Position numbers and translations under genes: made by a program. From an uncultured Peptococcaceae bacterium (GTDB lineage Bacteria > Bacillota > Desulfotomaculia > Desulfotomaculales > Desulfocucumaceae), in assembly GCA_958417755.1 (NCBI GenBank), contig CATZDY010000123.1, positions 1 to 7,625 of the forward strand: a stretch of DNA of 7,625 nucleotides, written 5' to 3'. Shown piece after piece: positions 1 to 6,000 of this stretch (its first letter is position 1; the number at the start of each line of letters is the position of its first letter). The notes below the pieces were generated by a model, which was given only the letters and a program-made list of their open reading frames with translations, did no database searches and had not been told where the DNA came from.

Positions 1-130
1 AGGCACTTTCTATCTGCCTTATATAAACTGGACTCGTATCAGCCAGTTCAGCCAAAGCGTTTGAAGTCAAACCTTTTTCTTTTCTCGCTTTTTTTAAACG
101 ATTTCCAAACGCGATTCTGTCAAATTCCAA
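1..130 (-). CDS. XRE-family helix-turn-helix transcriptional regulator, N-terminal fragment
   Basis: The visible 43 codons read from a TTG start and leave the window at its left edge. They encode a basic N-terminus (FGNRLKKARKEKG) followed by LTSNALAELADTSPVYIRQIES. This is the usual XRE/Cro-CI layout: first helix, then the helix-turn-helix pair, with the IRQIES segment in the position of the conserved I..IE..... motif. The start is set by AGGAGG (minus strand, plus coordinates 140-145), nine bases before the TTG, and no ATG competes. Proteins of this family bind operator DNA as dimers, often repressing their own promoter; a short inverted repeat lies about 55 bases upstream. The C-terminal effector or dimerisation part is outside the window, so its target and signal cannot be stated. 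Confidence 0.85.
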   Translation of the reverse strand, partial: MEFDRIAFGNRLKKARKEKGLTSNALAELADTSPVYIRQIESA

Positions 131-182
131 GATATTGCACCTCCTATTTGCAAGCTTTTTGCTATTCTTAAGCTGCTTTTAG

Positions 183-195
183 TATACAAAGTATA
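183..195. promoter_or_regulatory. Candidate operator upstream of the XRE regulator
   Basis: TATAC-AAA-GTATA is a perfect inverted repeat with 5-base arms and a 3-base spacer, 53 bases upstream of the TTG start of the XRE gene. Size, position and AT-rich character fit an autoregulatory operator overlapping the regulator's own promoter. No clear -35/-10 pair could be fixed around it, so the role is inferred. Confidence 0.3.
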
Positions 196-392
196 TAAAT
201 TGCTGAAGTTTATCGATAGTAGCTATAAGCAAATATTTTACTGCTATTAGCTAACAAGAAATGAAAAAATAATCTCTATTTGCTAAACCAAACCATAAAA
301 AACATGGGCAGTTTCCTCCTATACCCATATATAATTCCACTTAAACGAGATATCTAATGATAAAAAACGCAAAGGTTTTTCAATTTTTCAAC

Positions 393-478
393 TTGTCACA
401 CCATCTGTCCAGGAATTTCAACAGGATCACTATAAAACGAATATCCCTGGACAAAGTGGACCCTGCCCCTTGTGTCAC
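393..478. repeat. Possible REP-like palindromic repeat (RAYT-type) or its remnant
   Basis: A perfect 8-base inverted repeat, TGTCCAGG (406-413) and CCTGGACA (446-453), encloses 32 bases. It is flanked by TTGTCAC (393-399) and TTGTGTCAC (470-478). The right part, running from GGACAAAG through CCCTGCCCC into TTGTGTCAC, resembles from memory the dispersed repeats near REP-associated Y1 transposases in Clostridia and related Firmicutes. No transposase is present in the window. The resemblance could not be checked against a database. Confidence 0.35.
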
Positions 479-543
479 TCCCTAATAAAATTCAGCAGTT
501 TTTGAAGACAAGAAAGTTTGCAAAGTAAAATAAGGATATGCAG

Positions 544-591
544 AAAAAAAGAGAGACAGAAACATCATTGTGATGTTTTGCCCCTCTTTTT
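544..591. terminator. Terminator-like hairpin, potentially bidirectional
   Basis: An inner perfect 8-bp stem, AAACATCA (560-567) with TGATGTTT (571-578), closes a TTG loop. An outer pairing AAAAAGAG (546-553) with CTCTTTTT (584-591) supplies A and T tracts on both sides, so it could end transcripts from either direction. No intact gene ends close by on either strand. It may be the relic of a lost gene. Confidence 0.5.
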
Positions 592-838
592 ATAAATATT
601 TCCATAAAAAAAACTATAAAGTTTTCACAGAATAAGGATAGATTCATATGTAATGCTAAAAGGCATGTTACAAAAAATATAGAAAAATCCTGACTTAGAG
701 CCATCTCCAGGTCATAGAATAAAACTATCCTAAAAACGAAGCTTTAAAAAGATGAGCAAACCAATTTGTCAAATAGCATCATTTTCCCCAGGGGAGACAA
801 ACTCCCAGCAATGTTTTAGCAAGAATTTTAGGGCAAGC
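592..838. other. Intergenic DNA, nothing recognised
   Basis: This AT-rich DNA lies between the orphan hairpin and the possible pseudogene. I see only a minor 5-bp stem (GGGAG-ACAAA-CTCCC near 794-808). No start codon with a ribosome binding site precedes a frame of useful length. Confidence 0.5.
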
Positions 839-1169
839 TTATCTGCACATATTAGTACCTGGAGCAATGCTTGAAATTACCCCCTTGGTAATGTCACCTT
901 TAAACCAGGGTGCCGCAACAACTGGCACAAACATCCCGGTGGGCAGATTCCCCTGGTCACTGGCGATTGGGGATGGCATCAAGAGGAAGGCTAAAACCCT
1001 GGGAATGACACCCAGGCCATGTGACCACCATTCCCAGGAACCTCAAATACTGAGCCAAAGACAGTTGTTCGTCCAGCTTTCCATTGAGACCAATGCCCAA
1101 GCCGGTTCTCCCAATGGCTGGAATCAGTATCTGAAAAAAAGTACCAAAAGCTGAAATAACAAAGCTTTT
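839..1169 (-). pseudogene. Possible decayed gene for a membrane protein, identity unknown
   Basis: Two overlapping minus-strand frames read like pieces of one integral membrane protein. The first (957-1169, 70 codons) begins KSFVISAFGTFFQILIPAIG, a hydrophobic segment, then a Gly-rich stretch, the hydrophilic GKLDEQLSLAQYLRF and another apolar run, and stops at TGA. The second frame (839-1042) continues with VIPRVLAFLLMPSP, GNLPTGMFVPVVAAPWF and KGDITKGVISSIAPG. A frameshift in the overlap would join them. Neither part has a start codon with a ribosome binding site, and stops flank both. The pattern suggests a transporter fragment; loose similarity to PTS EIIC or ClC-like segments was considered but not established. 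A 95-codon frame runs on the opposite strand, so the coding strand itself is uncertain. Confidence 0.3.
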
Positions 1170-1275
1170 CTATATTAGTGCAACTCCCCTTGCATAGACA
1201 AAGCCGTTTACCTAGATGAGTTGTAAACCTGGATCAGACACCTCAAAGTCCCCAAAAAGCGTTTTCATAACAGAA

Positions 1276-1320
1276 AAAAACCGGATGCTCAGCCCTAAAA
1301 AGGCTGCTCACCCGGTTTTT
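1276..1320 (-). terminator. Rho-independent terminator of the lipoprotein gene
   Basis: A 9-bp outer stem, AAAAACCGG (1276-1284) with CCGGTTTTT (1312-1320), and an inner CAGCC/GGCTG stem (1290-1294, 1302-1306) form a hairpin. On the minus strand it is followed by a run of T. It lies 38 bases past the stop codon of the lipoprotein gene. A-tracts and T-tracts flank both sides, so it may also work on the plus strand. Confidence 0.8.
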
Positions 1321-1358
1321 ACTTTTTACAGACTCAGTATGGGCTTTCAAACCCTAAC

Positions 1359-1853
1359 TTATTTGGCCACAGAAAAGGTCAAAGCCTCAAAGCATGCCTT
1401 GGCTTCCTCCTCTGAAATTTTATTGCCCAATAAAATCCCTGTCTTGGAATCCCCCACTTGAAGGAGATAATTAAACTCCTTATCCGCACCATCTTGGAAG
1501 CCATAGAAAATATAAGGGTTTCCATCCTTTGTATTTTCCTCCAATAAGGTCATATGGTTATCCGAGATGGAGGTAATTGATTTTACATAAGCATTGTAAG
1601 CATCCAGAGTAATAAAAGTACCGGTTGCAACTGCCTTTCCATCCTTTGAAACAGTAAAAGGCGTCTGGGTATCTGTGGTATACCCAGCCTTTATATCCAT
1701 CCCCACCCGAATCTTATCCCCCGTTTCATTTACTGTAAAGATTGTGCTTGTGTCCTGTGGGGTGCTGGAGTTGCAGGCCCCTAAACAACACGCCAGGATT
1801 AAAACCATCAGGGATGCCAATAAGGTAAGTTTTCCTTCTTTGGTTTGCATCAT
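1359..1853 (-). CDS. Small secreted lipoprotein of unknown function
   Basis: The 164-residue product opens with MMQTKEGK, a hydrophobic segment (LTLLASLMVLILACC) and a lipobox L-G-A-C with the cysteine at residue 27. This predicts signal peptidase II processing and lipid anchoring on the outer face of the membrane. The mature part starts with a short Ser/Thr-rich linker and continues as about 130 mostly polar residues, with no recognised domain or catalytic motif. The start is set by GGAGG at 1859-1863. It is 5 bases from the ATG at 1853 and 8 bases from a second ATG at 1850, and either may be used; an in-frame TTG at 1865 would lie inside the ribosome binding site and is rejected. A terminator follows. 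The run-on frame of the antitoxin gene overlaps the 5' part in another frame. The function is unknown. Confidence 0.85.
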   Translation of the reverse strand: MMQTKEGKLTLLASLMVLILACCLGACNSSTPQDTSTIFTVNETGDKIRVGMDIKAGYTTDTQTPFTVSKDGKAVATGTFITLDAYNAYVKSITSISDNHMTLLEENTKDGNPYIFYGFQDGADKEFNYLLQVGDSKTGILLGNKISEEEAKACFEALTFSVAK

Positions 1854-2301
1854 CTTCACCTCCAATTATGCATCTTGAGAATGAATCATTATGCCCCACC
1901 TTATCATAAGATAGGAGGTTTTGGCAAGACGATGGGAATGGGCAAGTTCCCCAGTTAGAAAAATCCGAAATCAAATTCATAACCAGGGGTTTCATATAGC
2001 AGCTAATCCAGGAACCATACAAAAAAACTAGGTATCTTTTATGTATCATAGCCCCCACTAATTCATGGGGCTTGCCTTTACCTGCTTCAAGGTCTGCTAT
2101 AGCCTTGCGCAAATGGGCTTGATTAGCCTCACTCCAGAACGGGTCGGCGGCGATTTCAAAGGGTATCTTGCCTTGCCAAACAACAGCTTTTGTAAAGATA
2201 GTCATTGCCGTGGTCATATTCAAACCCATTTCTTCAAAAAGTACCTCGGCCTGTTTTTTCAGATTTTCGTCCATGCGAATCGTTACACTTGTTGTTGCCA
2301 T
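1726..2301 (-). CDS. RelB/DinJ-type antitoxin with abnormal run-on C-terminus, no partner toxin
   Basis: Residues 1-82 (2056-2301) look like a complete RelB/DinJ antitoxin. The N-terminal strand is ATTSVTIRMDENLKKQAE, followed by the helices LFEEMGLNMTTAMTIFTKAVV of the ribbon-helix-helix DNA-binding fold. The segment QGKIPFEIAADPFWSEAN comes next, then a charged tail ending near GKPHELV. Such antitoxins normally stop at about 85-95 residues. Here the frame continues to residue 191 with sequence that looks non-coding, and it overlaps the lipoprotein gene (1726-1853). Right after residue 82 is a run of five G (plus coordinates 2052-2056). Removing one G would give a stop two codons later, so a single indel may explain the extension. 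No RelE/YafQ-like toxin follows. AGGAG (2309-2313) lies 7 bases before the ATG at 2301, which rules out an upstream in-frame start at 2337. Family assignment is good; the functional state is doubtful. Confidence 0.75.
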   Translation of the reverse strand: MATTSVTIRMDENLKKQAEVLFEEMGLNMTTAMTIFTKAVVWQGKIPFEIAADPFWSEANQAHLRKAIADLEAGKGKPHELVGAMIHKRYLVFLYGSWISCYMKPLVMNLISDFSNWGTCPFPSSCQNLLSYDKVGHNDSFSRCIIGGEDDANQRRKTYLIGIPDGFNPGVLFRGLQLQHPTGHKHNLYSK

Positions 2302-2326
2302 GTATCCACTCCTTTCTATATGCAAA

Positions 2327-2346
2327 TTACAATTCATTCAATGTAA
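2327..2346. promoter_or_regulatory. Candidate autoregulatory operator of the antitoxin gene
   Basis: TTACAATTCATTCAATGTAA is an imperfect 20-base palindrome: 7 of 10 positions are symmetric, including the outer TTACA/TGTAA arms. It starts 25 bases upstream of the antitoxin ATG. Ribbon-helix-helix antitoxins of the RelB/DinJ family repress their own promoters by binding such palindromes. A minus-strand -35-like TTGTAT with a TAATTT 17 bases later overlaps it, but this promoter is weak and only tentative. Confidence 0.35.
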
Positions 2347-2565
2347 ATACAATGTTGCTAGTTTTCGTTAAAAGCATGCATTGTATAGTAAAATCTTATC
2401 CTCTATTTCGCTATAACGTAGCCCACAGGAGATAAACCTACTTTGTCTATTTAATAAATAAACTACTCCAAACAGGGCTTTTCAGGACTTCATCTTCAAA
2501 AGTATCAACCTCCCCCTGTGTGGATTTCCTATTTTCAGAATACATCTTAGGAGCCTGTAATGTAT

Positions 2566-2573
2566 GCTATACT
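2566..2573 (+). promoter_or_regulatory. Extended -10 promoter for the six-cysteine protein gene
   Basis: TG-C-TATACT is an extended -10 element (TGnTATAAT-like, 5 of 6 in the hexamer), 63 bases before the ATG. The -35 position at 17 bases (TCTTAG) is poor, which is common with extended -10 promoters. Transcription would start near 2580, giving a leader of about 57 bases. Confidence 0.5.
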
Positions 2574-2636
2574 GTAAGCAATCATTGTAAAAAAGATATA
2601 GCTTTGAGGAAACCTAAGAAAAGAGGAGATTAAAAG

Positions 2637-2957
2637 ATGAGTAAGGTAACTGTTCATTCTACCATTTGTGACTTTGAACATCACATCACGGGAAAAAAGG
2701 AAGGCAAGCACATAATCATTGATATTGTGTCTCCTTGTGAAAAGATTCAAAAGCTGGCCCATCTGGAAGTACCTATCAAAGAAATTTTTGATATCAAAGA
2801 CAATTATGTACTAACCAAAGCCCAGGAAGCCCAGTGCAGCAGCAATTGCTTAGTCCCCTGTGGCATCATCCATGTGTGCCGCATGGAAGCTGGCTTTTTG
2901 GCAAAATCCCTTTTTGAAAAAGTGGGTCGTGTGAGCATCTCCTTTGAAGCTTATTAA
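2637..2957 (+). CDS. Small six-cysteine protein, DUF6951-like, possible metal or Fe-S binder
   Basis: The 106-residue soluble protein has cysteines at 11, 34, 67, 71, 75 and 81. The last four form a C-x3-C-x3-C-x5-C cluster in the segment CSSNCLVPCGIIHVCRMEAG. From memory, proteins with this NCLVPC...C..EAG signature are conserved uncharacterised proteins of anaerobic Clostridia and methanogens (I believe DUF6951). The name was not checked and no function is known to me. The N-terminal half looks like a compact alpha/beta fold (HIIIDIVSPCEKIQKLA). Four closely spaced cysteines suggest a metal or iron-sulfur site, which is inference. There is no signal peptide or membrane segment. GAGGAG (2623-2628) lies 8 bases before the ATG. 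The gene has its own promoter and terminator and converges with the kinase gene, so it appears to be monocistronic. Confidence 0.85.
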   Translation: MSKVTVHSTICDFEHHITGKKEGKHIIIDIVSPCEKIQKLAHLEVPIKEIFDIKDNYVLTKAQEAQCSSNCLVPCGIIHVCRMEAGFLAKSLFEKVGRVSISFEAY

Positions 2958-2983
2958 TGTTGGACAAGGCAGCTCTTCTTTTT

Positions 2984-3022
2984 CATTGTCCAAGCGCCTT
3001 ATAGGAGCTTGGACAATGTTTT
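2984..3022 (+). terminator. Rho-independent terminator of the six-cysteine gene
   Basis: A perfect 12-bp stem, CATTGTCCAAGC (2984-2995) with GCTTGGACAATG (3007-3018), closes an 11-base loop and is followed by TTTT, 26 bases after the stop codon. The minus-strand side is followed by A and G rather than T, so it should act mainly on plus-strand transcripts. The left arm can also pair with an upstream segment at 2960-2967. Confidence 0.85.
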
Positions 3023-3072
3023 GTATCTACTACGAACAAATGCTTATCATGCAAAACAGAGCATTGTTGTCT

Positions 3073-6000
3073 TTACAGCCATTGTTTTAAAATCTCCAGC
3101 AATTCCTTTATATTGATGGGTTTGGCCACATGCCCGTTCATCCCCGCTTCTTTGCTTTTAAGGATATCCTCAGCAAAGGTATTGGCTGTCATGGCAAAAA
3201 TGGGGATTTGCTGGGCATCCTTTTGGGGAAGTTTTCGAATGGCCCGGACAGCTGCATAGCCATCCATCTCGGGCATTTGGATATCCATAAAAATCAGGTC
3301 ATAATAACCTGGCGGGGCGTGTTTCACCCGTTCCACAGCCTCCAAACCGTTCCATGCAGAATCAATTTCCACCCCGGTCTGGCCAATGAGTTCTTTGGCA
3401 ATCTCCATGTTTAAGGCATTGTCTTCCACAAGCAGAATTCTTTTTCCCGTTATACATAGGGGCAATCCATCCATTAAGCCGGGTTTTTCCTCCTGCCCGT
3501 CGCGATTAGCCAATTGTTTGAAAAGAACAGACAGTTTGGATTTAAAAAGGGGTTTGGCTAAAAAAGCATCTACCCCGGCTTCTCTGGCCTTTTGTTCAAT
3601 ATCTCCCCAATCATAAGCAGTTAATACAATAATAGGAACTTCCCGGCCTACCTGGGTGCGGATTCTGCGGGCAGCTTCAATGCCGTCAATTCGGGGCATT
3701 TTCCAGTCCAAAATTACAGCAAAATAATCGCGTTTTTCCTGATGGGCTAAGACTGTTTTTTCCACTGCCTCTTCGCCGGAAAGAACCCACTGGCTTTTCA
3801 TCCCCAGCTCATCCAAAATGGCGCAGGTACTTTCACAGGCTATCTGGTCGTCATCTGCCACCAAAACCGGCAGATCAGCCCATAGGGTATTGTCAGCTGC
3901 TTCTTGGGGCTGTATTTTCAAATGCACGGTAACAGTAAAGGTGGATCCTTTTTCTGGTTTGCTCTCTACTTTGATATTCCCGTACATCATTTGCACAATA
4001 TTTTTGGTAATGGAAAGTCCCAGGCCTGTCCCTTGAACCCGTTGTACCCGCATATCTTCCGCCCGTTCAAAGGGCTCGAATATTGCTTTTTGGTAGGGCA
4101 AAGGAATTCCAATGCCTGTATCTTGAAAGATAAATTCATAACACCCATATCCCCGGATACCAGAGGGGACTTCCCGGATTGTCAAAGAGATCTTGCCCCC
4201 CATAGGGGTATATTTCACAGCATTTGACAACATATTTACAAAAACCTGTTGCATGCGCATGGCATCCCCCAGCACCTGTTCATGCTCCACATGTTCCAAA
4301 TGAATAGTCAAAGTATGTTGTTTTGCTTTTATGGAAGGCTGGGTTATGGTCAAAAGCTCCTGTACCAATTGGGATAAATCAATTTCTTCTTCCGATAAAA
4401 CCATCTTGCCACTTTCAATCTTGGACATATCCAACACTTCATTGATTAAACTCACTAGATGTTTGCTGGAAATGGTGATTTTGGCCAAACAATCCGCTAC
4501 TTTTTCCTTTTCCTCCAAATGCGTTCCTGCAATGGCAGTCATCCCCACAATGGCGTTCATTGGCGTGCGGATATCATGGGACATGCGGGATAAAAATTCA
4601 CTCTTGGCCTGATTGGCTTTATTGGCTGCTTCAAAGGCTTCTTTGAGCGCTTGACGGCTCTGTTCCTCCCGCCTCACCAAATCATGGACATCCCGCTGGG
4701 AAAATAACAGCATGTCCGCATGGCGGTTAAAATAGCAAACGCGGCACTCTTTATACCGGGGTTTTGAATCATTGGACAGATAACGGGCTTGAAAGATACC
4801 GTGATTGGTTTCCAATTTATGCAGCAAAGACTCCATGGTCATATCCTGTATATATCGCTTTCGATCCTTTTCATGAATAAACCGGGCAGCACTCTGCTGA
4901 ATGCCCTCCTGGTAAGCTCCTGTTTGGGGAAACTCCCTTTGGGTAAATTGATCAGCCAAGCGCATGGCATACTGCCCCTTTTGGCGGTCAAAGATGCACA
5001 GATAATCATAATCATGGTTCACAATAAAATCATAAATAGCTTGAAGCTGAATATTTTCCAGTTCTATGTTTTTCTCCTTGGAAATATCCTCAGCAATCCC
5101 CACCACCACCCAGGGGGCCTGTTCTCTTTCCCGGGGCACTGTGGATAAAACAAATCTGCACCAAATACCCTTATCCTTCAGCATTGCCTCACAAGTGGCT
5201 GTTTTTTGTCCATCCTTGATTTGTTGAAACATCTGCCCAAAGGCTGCCTGATATTCAGCAGCAATGAATTCCTGCATAAAGCTGTGGGGCATGTCTTCAT
5301 AGCGCTTTTTACAATGGTAATAGGCACAAGTACTTTCCGGGGCCACCATCAAACCTTGCAGGGGATAATAATAAAAGGCCCGGGCATTGGTATTTTCCAA
5401 GGAATATTTAAGCAACTCATTGCTGGCTGCCACTTGGGCAAAAAGCCTTTGGTTCATCAGCTCTGTCTTTTTCTTGGCATCAATATCCAGAAAAACGCTT
5501 TGATACACCAGTTCTCCGTCCATATCCCGGATCAGTTCCGCAATGCCAATGATCCAACAATAGGTCCCATCCTTTTGGCAATAGCGATATTCAAAACTTG
5601 AGGTATCTCCTTCTTTTTGTAGGGTATGAAACCCAGCCAAGGTTTGTTCTAAATCTTCCTTAGCGATTAAATCCGGCAAATACCACTGTTCTTGTTGCCA
5701 AAATTCTTCCGGCGTATAACCAAAAATGCGAATTGCCTCTGCATTGGCGTTTTTAAAAACCACCAGCCCGTCCGGGCCGGGTAAAAGTTTGTAGTGCACA
5801 ATGCCACAAAGTATAGACTGAAAAATCCGGTCATAATATTCCTTTTGGCGGGCAATCTCTTGGCTATGCTTTTCTTTGGCAAGCCGGGCCGAAATATCAT
5901 GATAAACCCCCACTGCCCGCACCGACCTGCCGGAAACATCTTGAATGGATGTAAATTTTAGTTCATAGGTATATTTTCTCTGATCTTCAGCAACCAGGGT

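Larger units (their letters stand above)
146..543. other. Intergenic region without a recognisable gene
   Basis: This AT-rich stretch has no open frame with a plausible start and ribosome binding site. It holds the XRE upstream region and a repeat-like element at 393-478. A minus-strand frame of 70 codons (492-704) crosses a terminator-like hairpin, has no ribosome binding site and is rich in Phe, as expected from AT-rich non-coding DNA. I do not call it a gene. Confidence 0.6.

Noticed and set aside
492..704. Minus-strand 70-codon frame rich in Phe and Leu
   Set aside because: It crosses the hairpin at 544-591, has no ribosome binding site, and looks like chance reading of AT-rich DNA.
867..1154. 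Plus-strand frame of 95 codons
   Set aside because: It has no ribosome binding site, its composition is not protein-like, and the opposite strand shows more convincing transmembrane-like segments.
1726..2055. Run-on tail of the antitoxin as a new fused domain
   Set aside because: The tail has no recognisable fold or motif, overlaps the lipoprotein gene in another frame, and is better explained by a one-base indel in the G run.
2302..2337. Longer antitoxin starting at 2337
   Set aside because: The AGGAG site lies inside that extension and is placed for the ATG at 2301; MATTSVTIRMDE is the usual family beginning.
3035..3068. Hairpin AACAAATGCT/AGCATTGTT after the kinase stop codon as its terminator
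   Set aside because: The stem has a bulge and no T-tract follows on the minus strand, so a terminator for the kinase gene is not supported.
5667..5939. Minus-strand 90-codon frame inside the kinase gene
   Set aside because: It is a shadow frame within a continuous, well-conserved kinase reading frame.
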